Shown: positions 1 to 5,345 of the stretch, piece after piece
How positions within the stretch are numbered: position 1 is the first letter of the stretch
How the letters are laid out: every line of letters starts with the position of its first letter
Source of the DNA: an uncultured Lachnospiraceae bacterium
GTDB taxonomy: Bacteria > Bacillota > Clostridia > Lachnospirales > Lachnospiraceae
NCBI GenBank assembly: GCA_947565255.1
Contig: CANOFI010000079.1
Location: 1-9,169 of the forward strand
Length of the DNA: 9,169 bases
Direction: 5' to 3'
Program-made: the position numbers and the translations under genes
The notes under the pieces: generated by a model
Database searches by the model: none
What the model saw: only the letters and a program-made list of their open reading frames with translations
What the model was told of the DNA's origin: nothing

Positions 1-43
1 GTTCATAAATTGGACGGCTGTCCCGGTTATTTAAATGGAACAA
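1..43 (-). CDS. GntR-family transcriptional regulator, N-terminal fragment (cut by window edge)
   Basis: Only the first 14 codons are in the window. Reading leftward from a TTG start at 43-41, the peptide is (M)FHLNNRDSRPIYE. The pattern of a short strand, N-N-R-D-S and then P-I-Y-E is the typical N-terminus of YtrA-type GntR regulators, just before the winged helix-turn-helix. An in-frame TGA at 52-50 leaves TTG as the only conventional start. A Shine-Dalgarno-like AAGAAGGTGA at 59-50 lies 7 bases before it, which supports this choice. Family members bind palindromic operators and usually repress their own operon, often with ABC-transporter genes. The promoter and palindrome just upstream (125-180) fit autoregulation. 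The DNA-binding and effector regions lie outside the window, so the family call rests on a very short match and no function beyond regulation can be given. Confidence 0.55.
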   Translation of the reverse strand, partial: MFHLNNRDSRPIYE

Positions 44-81
44 ATTCGGTCACCTTCTTTCATAAGGGAGATTCGTCTGGG

Positions 82-113
82 GCAATTGTGCAATCGTAAT
101 GTGCAGCAATTGC
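82..113 (-). other. Imperfect hairpin in the leader of the GntR-family gene
   Basis: GCAATTG plus TGCA pair with TGCA plus CAATTGC: 11 base pairs with one bulged base at 106 and a 9-base loop (93-101). It lies in the predicted 5' untranslated region of the leftward gene. No T-run follows it in the leftward direction, so it does not look like a terminator. It may be an RNA structure or a second protein-binding site. Confidence 0.4.
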
Positions 114-124
114 GCGTCCTAACT

Positions 125-143
125 GTATTAAATGAGTTAATAC
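125..143. promoter_or_regulatory. 19-bp palindrome, candidate GntR operator
   Basis: GTATTAA (125-131) and TTAATAC (137-143) form a perfect 7-bp inverted repeat around a 5-base centre. It sits at the predicted start point of the leftward promoter, an ideal place for repression. GntR-family operators commonly begin with GT and end with AC, as this one does. Binding by the adjacent GntR-family protein is an inference. Confidence 0.55.
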
Positions 144-151
144 ATACTATT

Positions 152-180
152 GTTATAATACATATTGAAAAAAATGTCAA
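152..180 (-). promoter_or_regulatory. Leftward sigma-A promoter for the GntR-family gene
   Basis: On the minus strand there is a perfect -35 TTGACA (180-175), a 17-base spacer and a -10 TATAAC (157-152). Transcription would start near 145, giving a leader of about 100 bases before the TTG start at 43. This is one of the best promoter matches in the window. Confidence 0.7.
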
Positions 181-227
181 TAGAGAAATTTATATTTATA
201 AAAAGTTTTGTTTTGCATGAAAACTAC

Positions 228-277
228 TTGAAAAATAAACGAAATTACGATAAGATATCGTATTAGAATGCTATAAT
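228..277 (+). promoter_or_regulatory. Promoter region of the ABC-F gene (two overlapping candidates)
   Basis: Two promoter candidates face right. The first is TTGAAA (228-233), 17 bases, TAAGAT (251-256). The second is an extended -10, TGCTATAAT (269-277), with no good -35. The second would start close to 284, leaving a leader of only about 20 bases with the Shine-Dalgarno AAAAGGGG (286-293) ahead of the ATG at 303. Such a short leader leaves no room for the long attenuator often seen upstream of antibiotic-resistance ABC-F genes. Confidence 0.5.
246..262. promoter_or_regulatory. 17-bp palindrome in the ABC-F promoter, candidate operator
   Basis: TACGATA (246-252) and TATCGTA (256-262) are perfect inverted repeats around AGA. 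The element covers the -10 of the upstream promoter candidate and ends seven bases before the extended -10 of the downstream one. A bound protein would be expected to block both. It differs from the palindrome at 125-143, so a different regulator is implied. No regulator can be named. Confidence 0.45.
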
Positions 278-302
278 TATGACAAAAAAGGGGTAACAGA
301 CT

Positions 303-1940
303 ATGATTAGTGCAAACAATGTAACGTTAAGAATCGGAAAAAAAGCATTATTTGAGGATGTAAACATTAAATTTACGGAAGGAAACTGCTACGGCCTGAT
401 AGGGGCAAACGGGGCAGGAAAGTCCACCTTTTTAAAAATATTATCCGGGCAGTTAGAGTCGACGAAAGGGGATATTGCCATTACGCCGGGACAGAGGCTT
501 TCCTTTCTGCAGCAGGACCATTTTAAATATGATGCCTATACGGTGCTGGATACTGTCATTATGGGGAATGAACGTCTGTATCAGGTGATGAAGGAAAAGG
601 ATGCGCTGTACGCAAAGGAGGATTTTTCGGACGAGGACGGAATCCGCGCCAGCGAGCTGGAGACGGAATTTGCGGAGATGAACGGCTGGGAGGCGGAGTC
701 GGACGCCGCCATGCTTTTAAACGGCCTTGGCGTGGAGACGGAGCTGCATTACAGCATGATGGCGGATTTGAACGGCAATGAAAAGGTGAAGGTTTTGCTG
801 GCACAGGCATTGTTTGGCAATCCGGATATTCTGCTTTTGGACGAGCCGACCAACCATTTGGACTTAGACGCCATTGCCTGGCTGGAGGAATTTCTGATCA
901 ATTTTGAAAATACAGTAATCGTCGTGTCGCATGACCGTTATTTCCTGAATAAGGTATGTACCCACATTGCCGATATTGATTATGCAAAAATTCAGCTGTA
1001 TACGGGCAATTATGACTTCTGGTATGAGTCCAGCCAGCTGCTGGTCAAGCAGATGAAGGAAGCCAATAAGAAAAAGGAAGAAAAAATAAAGGAGCTGCAG
1101 GAGTTTATTTCCAGATTCAGCGCAAACGCATCAAAATCCAAGCAGGCGACTTCGCGAAAAAGAGCGCTGGAAAAAATCCAGTTAGAGGAAATTAAACCGT
1201 CCAGCCGCAAATATCCTTACATTGATTTCCGGCCGGACCGGGAGATTGGAAATGAGGTGCTCCAGGTGGAGGGACTATCGAAAACGATTGACGGTGTAAA
1301 GGTGTTAGATAATATTTCCTTTATTTTAGGACATGATGACAAGGTTGCATTTGTGGGAAGCAATGAGTTAGCCAAGACGACCCTGTTTAAAATATTAGCA
1401 GGGGAAATGGAGCCAGACGAAGGAACGTACAAATGGGGCGTGACGACCTCGCAGTCCTATTTTCCGAAGGACAATACGCAGATGTTTGACAGCGACGATA
1501 CGATTGTAGACTGGCTGATGCCGTTTTCACCGGAGAAGGATGCGACGTATGTGCGCGGGTTCCTTGGCAGAATGCTCTTTGCAGGCGATGACGGGGTAAA
1601 GAAGGTCAGAGTGTTGTCCGGAGGGGAAAAGGTGCGCGTGATGCTGTCGAAAATGATGATTCTGGGCTCAAATGTTCTGATGCTGGACGAGCCGACCAAC
1701 CATCTGGACATGGAGAGCATTACGGCACTGAACAACGGTTTAATCAAGTTTCCTGGCGTGGTTTTATTTGCGTCACATGACCACCAGTTTGTGCAGACAA
1801 CGGCGAACCGCATTATGGAAATTATGCCGAACGGCGCCCTGATTGACAAAATTACAACGTATGATGAATATCTGGAGAGCGATGAGATGGCGAGAAAGCG
1901 TCAGGGTGTCATGAAGGATATGAAAGAGGAAGAGGATTAA
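303..1940 (+). CDS. ykpA: ABC-F family ATPase, YkpA/YbiT-like
   Basis: This 545-residue soluble protein has two ATP-binding cassettes and no membrane segment, the layout of ABC-F proteins, which act on the ribosome rather than in transport. Cassette 1 has Walker A GANGAGKST (34-42), a weak signature LNGNE (156-160), Walker B running into DEPTNHLD (180-187) and switch SHDR (209-212). A charged, Lys/Glu-rich linker (about 245-305) matches the P-site tRNA interaction motif region. Cassette 2 has a degenerate Walker A GSNELAKTT (352-360), canonical LSGGE (438-442), LDEPTNHLD (461-469) and SHDH (491-494). Length and motif wording match the YkpA/YbiT branch, from memory of family sequences. The ATG follows AAAAGGGG at a suitable distance. 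The acidic C-terminus is short, so the long tail of some paralogues is absent. A role in translation is inferred; antibiotic resistance is not supported. No convincing intrinsic terminator follows the stop. Confidence 0.93.
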   Translation: MISANNVTLRIGKKALFEDVNIKFTEGNCYGLIGANGAGKSTFLKILSGQLESTKGDIAITPGQRLSFLQQDHFKYDAYTVLDTVIMGNERLYQVMKEKDALYAKEDFSDEDGIRASELETEFAEMNGWEAESDAAMLLNGLGVETELHYSMMADLNGNEKVKVLLAQALFGNPDILLLDEPTNHLDLDAIAWLEEFLINFENTVIVVSHDRYFLNKVCTHIADIDYAKIQLYTGNYDFWYESSQLLVKQMKEANKKKEEKIKELQEFISRFSANASKSKQATSRKRALEKIQLEEIKPSSRKYPYIDFRPDREIGNEVLQVEGLSKTIDGVKVLDNISFILGHDDKVAFVGSNELAKTTLFKILAGEMEPDEGTYKWGVTTSQSYFPKDNTQMFDSDDTIVDWLMPFSPEKDATYVRGFLGRMLFAGDDGVKKVRVLSGGEKVRVMLSKMMILGSNVLMLDEPTNHLDMESITALNNGLIKFPGVVLFASHDHQFVQTTANRIMEIMPNGALIDKITTYDEYLESDEMARKRQGVMKDMKEEED

Positions 1941-2006
1941 GGAAAAGTTTTTTAAATGGATTGCGGCGAAGAAAGCAGGATAAAGTGTGTTTTCATTTTT
2001 GCTGTC

Positions 2007-2035
2007 TTGACAAACAGATGAAAATCCAGTATTCT
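2007..2035 (+). promoter_or_regulatory. Promoter for the aldolase-family gene
   Basis: A perfect -35 TTGACA (2007-2012), a 17-base spacer and TATTCT (2030-2035, four of six matches to TATAAT) lie in the 173-base gap after the ABC-F gene. This suggests that the aldolase-family gene has its own promoter. The start point would be near 2042, about 70 bases before the ATG. Confidence 0.5.
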
Positions 2036-2113
2036 GAAAAAGAACTATGATTACTGTGCATGCGGTATTTAAGCCGTATGGATGAGACTTGCAGATGAAT
2101 TGAGGTATGAAAA

Positions 2114-3097
2114 ATGGGAAATAACCGACAGGGAACCCTGATATCCTTCCGTCCGGATATCAAGGTGCTGGACTGTACAATGAGAGACGGCGGACTGGTG
2201 AACAACTTTGCGTTCAGCGATGAATTTGTAAAGGATCTGTATCTGGCCAATATCAAGGCCGGTGTAGATTACATGGAATTTGGCTATAAAGCCTCCAGGG
2301 AAATTTTTGACCCTTCCAAATTCGGCAAGTGGAAATTCTGTGATGAGAAGGACATTCGTGCAATTGTGGGCGATAATAAGACAGACCTCAAGATTTCGGT
2401 TATGGCCGATGTCGGGAGAACGGATTACAAAAAGGATATTTTAAACCGCAAGGACAGCGTAATTGATATGGTACGTGTGGCCACTTATATCAATACGATT
2501 CCGGCTGCGATTCAGATGTTAGAGGATGCAAAGAAAAAGGGCTATGAGACGACCATCAATATTATGGCTGTCTCAAAAGTGTCGGATGAGGAGCTGGATG
2601 AGGGGCTGGAACTGCTGGCGCAGAGCTGTGCGGATGCCATCTATCTGGTGGACAGCTTCGGGGCATATTATCCGGAGCGGATAGAGCGTCTGTGCGACAA
2701 GTATATGGGCGTGGCCGAAAAATATAAAAAGAAGGTTGGAATTCATGCACATAACAACCAGCAGCTTGCATTTGCCAATACGATTGAGGCGCTCTCGCGC
2801 GGAGTCAGCTATCTCGACGCGACGGTCAGCGGAATGGGACGCGGCGCGGGCAACTGTTATATGGAGCTTCTGCTGAGCTTTCTGCGGAATCCGAGGTATA
2901 ATAAAGTGGCGATTATGGCTTTTGTGGAAAAACATATTTTAAAGATGAAGCAGGAGGGGGTTGTATGGGGATACGACATCCCGTACCTGATGACAGGGAT
3001 TCTGAACAGCCATCCGTCGGCTGCGATACAGTTTATAAAAGAGAATCGTACGGATTATACGGCATTTTATCAGGAATTGATTGATAATGTATTATAA
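2114..3097 (+). CDS. DRE-TIM/HMGL-like aldolase-family protein, substrate unknown
   Basis: The 327-residue product has the hallmarks of the HMGL-like (pyruvate carboxyltransferase, DRE-TIM metallolyase) barrel. The first strand carries DCTMRDGG (20-27), supplying the metal-binding Asp20 and catalytic Arg24-Asp25. A later strand carries HAHNN (211-215), with the two His metal ligands. DSFGAYYP (180-187) matches the usual D-T/S-x-G-x-x-x-P segment, and the glycine-rich GMGRGAGN (240-247) is the family's late loop. Relatives include 4-hydroxy-2-oxovalerate aldolase, isopropylmalate and homocitrate synthases and HMG-CoA lyase. The protein lacks the C-terminal regulatory domain of the long synthases and is closest in size to aldolases of the DmpG type, but no partner dehydrogenase gene is adjacent. 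GAGG at 2102-2105 lies 8 bases before the ATG; an earlier ATG at 2107 runs into a stop after five codons. A divalent-metal carbon-carbon lyase or condensing enzyme is likely; the reaction cannot be stated. Confidence 0.85.
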   Translation: MGNNRQGTLISFRPDIKVLDCTMRDGGLVNNFAFSDEFVKDLYLANIKAGVDYMEFGYKASREIFDPSKFGKWKFCDEKDIRAIVGDNKTDLKISVMADVGRTDYKKDILNRKDSVIDMVRVATYINTIPAAIQMLEDAKKKGYETTINIMAVSKVSDEELDEGLELLAQSCADAIYLVDSFGAYYPERIERLCDKYMGVAEKYKKKVGIHAHNNQQLAFANTIEALSRGVSYLDATVSGMGRGAGNCYMELLLSFLRNPRYNKVAIMAFVEKHILKMKQEGVVWGYDIPYLMTGILNSHPSAAIQFIKENRTDYTAFYQELIDNVL

Positions 3098-3104
3098 AAA
3101 TGAC

Positions 3105-3133
3105 TTGTATAAACCTCTGATAATGAATATACT
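3105..3133 (+). promoter_or_regulatory. Promoter of the toxin-antitoxin pair
   Basis: TTGTAT (3105-3110), 17 bases and TATACT (3128-3133) make a reasonable sigma-A promoter directly after the aldolase stop codon. The bases around it form a broken inverted repeat: ACTTGTATA at 3103-3111 against TATAC plus AAGT within 3128-3139, with three extra bases. Antitoxins of this type normally repress their own promoter, so this repeat is a candidate operator. Confidence 0.5.
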
Positions 3134-3191
3134 ATAAGTGAGAAAGTTAGAAAATTGCATTTTCAAACTAAAAAGCAAAGGAGATGATAGT

Positions 3192-3455
3192 ATGCTGGCT
3201 GAATTGCGTCAGAAGGCACAGGTTACAATTCCAAAGGATATTATCGTAAAGCTCGGTCTGTCGGAAGGAGATATACTGGACATTTTTGAGAAGGATGGTT
3301 TTATTTGTCTTATGCCAGTTGCCGTTTATCCGAAAAAATATCTGAGTGAACTGAAAGAAGAAATCAGCGATGTAAAAGCGAAGATTGCTTCTGGTGAACA
3401 GCCCGTTTTTGACAGTGTGGATGCTTTGTTTGATAAATTGGAGCAGGACAGCTGA
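3192..3455 (+). CDS. AbrB/MazE-fold antitoxin of a type II toxin-antitoxin pair
   Basis: The preferred start is ATG at 3192, six bases after AAAGGAGATG-like Shine-Dalgarno sequence, giving 87 residues. A GTG at 3138 would add 18 residues but has no ribosome-binding site and overlaps the end of the predicted promoter. Residues 5-43 match the SpoVT/AbrB swapped-hairpin DNA-binding domain, with the typical V-T-I-P-K (11-15), L-G-L-x-E-G-D (21-27) and a following strand pair. Residues about 48-87 are charged and mostly helical, the part that usually wraps and neutralises the toxin. The stop codon shares its last base with the ATG of the next gene, so the pair is translationally coupled. The expected role is to bind the partner toxin and repress the shared promoter. 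A solitary AbrB-type regulator is less likely given the RelE-like neighbour. Confidence 0.82.
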   Translation: MLAELRQKAQVTIPKDIIVKLGLSEGDILDIFEKDGFICLMPVAVYPKKYLSELKEEISDVKAKIASGEQPVFDSVDALFDKLEQDS

Positions 3456-3721
3456 TGGCGTTTGTATTTACCTTCACACCGCGTTTTCGGAAGCATTTTA
3501 AGGGGCTGACGGTGCAGGAGAAGAAGCAGTTAAAAAATAAGCTGGAACTTCTGGCAGAAAATCCTTCCCATCCTTCACTGCGCACCAAACGAATTCAGGG
3601 GTCGTCAGATCTTTTTGAGTGCAGTGTGAATATGGATATTCGCATTATCTGGTATTATGAAGGCGATAAGATGATCATCTTACTGGATGTGGGTCATCAT
3701 GATATTTTAAAGCAGTTTTAA
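3455..3721 (+). CDS. RelE/YafQ-like mRNA interferase toxin
   Basis: This 88-residue basic protein has the RelE/ParE-superfamily order: an N-terminal strand F-x-F-T-P-R-F (4-11), two helices rich in Lys and Glu (about 12-36), the basic turn H-P-S-L-R-T-K-R (39-46), then strands containing L-F-E-C-S (53-57), D-I-R-I-I-W-Y-Y (61-68) and I-I-L-L-D-V-G-H-H-D (74-83). The C-terminal G-H-H-D resembles the G-x-H-x-D end of YafQ-type toxins, whose His is catalytic; Arg43, Lys45, Arg46 and Arg63 could contact RNA. By family, it would cut mRNA on the ribosome until bound by the antitoxin. The ATG overlaps the antitoxin stop as TGATG, with AGGA at 3445-3448 as ribosome-binding site. ParE-type gyrase toxins share the fold, so the exact target is not certain. 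The gene appears intact. Confidence 0.85.
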   Translation: MAFVFTFTPRFRKHFKGLTVQEKKQLKNKLELLAENPSHPSLRTKRIQGSSDLFECSVNMDIRIIWYYEGDKMIILLDVGHHDILKQF

Positions 3722-3726
3722 ACAAG

Positions 3727-3759
3727 AAAGGGACTGTCCTGAATTGAACAGCCCCTTTT
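3727..3759 (+). terminator. Intrinsic terminator after the toxin gene
   Basis: AAAGGG (3727-3732) pairs with CCCTTT (3753-3758) and CTGT (3734-3737) with ACAG (3748-3751), separated by one A-C mismatch and closed by a 10-base loop. The 3' arm ends in TTTT. It begins five bases after the toxin stop. In the leftward direction the same stem ends in CCCTTTCTTGTTT, so it may also work as a back-up for argG. Confidence 0.75.
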
Positions 3760-3776
3760 ATGATTCACAAAAAAGG

Positions 3777-3819
3777 AATAAAAGCCTTTCGGGCGGACAG
3801 AGTTTATTTCTGTCCGTCC
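3777..3819 (-). terminator. argG: Intrinsic terminator of argG, overlapping its stop codon
   Basis: On the minus strand, CGGACAGA (complement of 3816-3809) pairs with TCTGTCCG (complement of 3801-3794). The stem is extended by two G-C pairs beyond one mismatch and has a 7-base loop. The 5' arm lies within the last codons of argG and the loop contains the stop codon. Downstream, GGCTTTTATTCC leads towards a further T-run near 3775-3770. The T-run is not directly at the stem base, so efficiency is uncertain. Confidence 0.55.
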
Positions 3820-5015
3820 AGCATTGCGCGCACTTTCATGGAAAGTCCGAACAGGTTGATAAATCCTTCTGCGTCATGGTGGTCATATAATTCACCGGTC
3901 GTAAAGCTTGCCAGAGATTCGCTGTATAAGGAATATGGAGACGTGGTTCCGGCTTTGATGATGTTGCCCTTGTAGAGCTTGAATTTTACCTGGCCGGTCA
4001 CGCGCTGCTGTGTGGATTCCACAAATGCCTGCAGCGCTTCGCGCAGAGGGGTAAACCATCTTCCTTCATATACCAGATTGGCAAATTCATTTGCAACAAC
4101 CTTCTTATATGATAAAGTCTGGCGGTCTAAAATCAATTCCTCTAACTGTGTGTGGGCCTCCATAAGAATCGTTCCGCCCGGAGTTTCATAAACGCCGCGG
4201 CTCTTCATGCCGACAACGCGGTTTTCCACAATATCAATAATGCCGATGCCGTGTTTTCCGCCTAAACGGTTCAGCTCGCGGATGATATCGGATGCTTTCA
4301 TTTTCTTTCCATTGATGGTGGTTGGCACGCCTTTTTCAAAATCCATCGTGACATATTCGCCCTCATCCGGCGCTTTTTCCGGGGATACACCGAGGACCAG
4401 TAGATGGTCGTAATCCGGTTCATTGGCCGGGTCCTCCAGCTCTAAGCCTTCGTGGCTGATGTGCCACAGATTGCGGTCGCGGCTGTAGCTGTTGTCAGCA
4501 GAAAAAGGCAGGTCAATGCCGTGGTCTTTGCAGTACTGAATTTCGTCCTCGCGCGACTGCATATTCCAGGTTTCGTTGCAGCGCCAGGGAGCGATGATTT
4601 TCAGGTCGGGAGCCAGCGCTTTGATGGTCAGCTCGAAGCGCACCTGGTCATTTCCTTTTCCGGTTGCGCCGTGGCAGATGGCAACCGCGTTTTCTTTTCT
4701 TGCAATCTCGACAAGGCGTTTTGCAATGACCGGTCTTGCAAAGGATGTGCCGAGCAGATATTTGTTTTCATAGACCGCGTTTGCCTGGACCGTAGGAATG
4801 ACGTAGTCGTCCACAAATTCGTCTACCAGATCTTCAATGTATAATTTTGCCGCACCGGACAGCTTTGCGCGTTCCTCCAGCCCGTCCAGTTCATTTTCCT
4901 GTCCGACGTCTGCACAGACACAGACAACGTCATAATCATAGTTTTCCTTTAACCACGGAATAATTGCTGTCGTATCAAGACCGCCTGAGTATGCCAGAAT
5001 TACTTTTTCTTTCAT
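3804..5015 (-). CDS. argG: Argininosuccinate synthase
   Basis: The 403-residue enzyme joins citrulline and aspartate in an ATP-to-AMP reaction, giving argininosuccinate, the penultimate step of arginine synthesis, in the cytoplasm as a tetramer. The N-terminal ATP-pyrophosphatase loop SGGLDTT is at 10-16. The family signature GATGKGNDQVRFE is at 116-128, followed by the citrulline/aspartate-binding region with APWR (142-145), SREDE (154-158) and DNSYSRDRNLWHIS (174-187). MKSRGVYETPGG (270-281) and the C-terminal tetramerisation helix are present. Length is normal and no key motif is damaged. The start is supported by AGGAGG at seven bases before the ATG. argH is not downstream; the next gene is the convergent toxin. 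It has its own promoter at 5116-5144 with a leader of about 95 bases, and ArgR-like half-sites lie upstream. Confidence 0.98.
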   Translation of the reverse strand: MKEKVILAYSGGLDTTAIIPWLKENYDYDVVCVCADVGQENELDGLEERAKLSGAAKLYIEDLVDEFVDDYVIPTVQANAVYENKYLLGTSFARPVIAKRLVEIARKENAVAICHGATGKGNDQVRFELTIKALAPDLKIIAPWRCNETWNMQSREDEIQYCKDHGIDLPFSADNSYSRDRNLWHISHEGLELEDPANEPDYDHLLVLGVSPEKAPDEGEYVTMDFEKGVPTTINGKKMKASDIIRELNRLGGKHGIGIIDIVENRVVGMKSRGVYETPGGTILMEAHTQLEELILDRQTLSYKKVVANEFANLVYEGRWFTPLREALQAFVESTQQRVTGQVKFKLYKGNIIKAGTTSPYSLYSESLASFTTGELYDHHDAEGFINLFGLSMKVRAMLDGQK

Positions 5016-5115
5016 ATTTTATGCCTCCTGTATGTTATGTATCCTGCGGCACCGGGGAAAGGGTAAAAGCTGTTCGTTTTTAACTCCACATCCCGGCATC
5101 GCACTACTATAACCC

Positions 5116-5144
5116 ATCATACATCAAAATGTGCCTGATTTCAA
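5116..5144 (-). promoter_or_regulatory. argG: argG promoter
   Basis: On the minus strand, TTGAAA (5144-5139), a 17-base spacer and TATGAT (5121-5116) form a good sigma-A promoter. The start would be near 5109, giving a leader of about 95 bases before argG. The -35 lies inside the 3' arm (leftward reading) of the 37-bp inverted repeat at 5135-5171. Confidence 0.65.
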
Positions 5145-5171
5145 GGGGAAATTCATTCCCCTGGAAATCAG
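5135..5171. repeat. 37-bp near-perfect inverted repeat at the argG promoter
   Basis: CTGATTTC (5135-5142) pairs with GAAATCAG (5164-5171) and GGGGAA (5145-5150) with TTCCCC (5156-5161). There is an extra A-T pair and one mismatch between them, and a 5-base loop ATTCA. This gives about 15 pairs. It covers the argG -35 element. In the leftward direction it could also fold in read-through RNA from the bgl operon, though only a weak T-rich stretch follows. Confidence 0.65.
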
Positions 5172-5221
5172 CTTGAATTTGCAGGTCGAAAATGTTGCAA
5201 TGAATCTGTAAATCAATTCAT
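5151..5221. promoter_or_regulatory. Cluster of ArgR-like half-sites upstream of argG
   Basis: Four copies of the ARG-box core half-site occur within 71 bases: ATTCA (5151-5155), TGAAT (5174-5178), TGAAT (5201-5205) and ATTCA (5216-5220). The last two form an inverted ATGAAT/ATTCAT pair with a 10-base gap. Classical ARG boxes have a gap near four bases, so this is a suggestive but imperfect match. ArgR control of argG is known in Bacillota; binding here is inferred. Confidence 0.3.
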
Positions 5222-5345
5222 ATGCAGACTGTTTTGTATTTGCAATGCGAACGCCTGCGCGGGGAGGAGCAGGTCGTATCCTCCCATATTCAGGTTGGCG
5301 GGCAGTTAGCTCTGGAGTTTTAGATAATACGGGCATCAATTTTTA
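5222..5345. other. Structured non-coding region downstream of the glucosidase gene
   Basis: This 124-base stretch has no convincing gene. It contains a perfect 7-bp stem, GGGAGGA (5262-5268) with TCCTCCC (5279-5285), around a 10-base loop. That loop holds GCAGGTCG, repeated exactly at 5181-5188. CCTGC at 5254-5258 could pair with the GCAGG of the loop instead, giving a competing fold. A 71-codon leftward reading frame covers 5124-5339 but has no ribosome-binding site or recognisable family. No T-rich terminator follows the glucosidase stop. Confidence 0.4.

Noticed and set aside
35..220. 61-codon rightward reading frame before the ABC-F gene
   Set aside because: It runs through the leftward promoter, both arms of the 125-143 palindrome and the GntR-type start, has no ribosome-binding site and resembles no family.
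1986..2027. Loose inverted repeat TTTTCAT ... ATGAAAA after the ABC-F gene, as a terminator
   Set aside because: The inner pairs need a lopsided loop, there is no T-run after it, and it overlaps the better supported promoter at 2007-2035.
3138..3191. GTG start extending the antitoxin by 18 residues
   Set aside because: It lies five bases after the predicted -10, has no Shine-Dalgarno, and the added residues are not part of the AbrB domain. ATG 3192 has a strong site.
4452..4844. 130-codon frame on the plus strand inside argG
   Set aside because: It is the mirror of an intact, conserved gene on the other strand and shows no family features or ribosome-binding site.
5124..5339. 71-codon leftward reading frame between the glucosidase and argG
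   Set aside because: No ribosome-binding site, no recognisable domain, and it overlaps the argG promoter and inverted repeats. I treat the region as non-coding, though a repeated element containing this frame remains possible.
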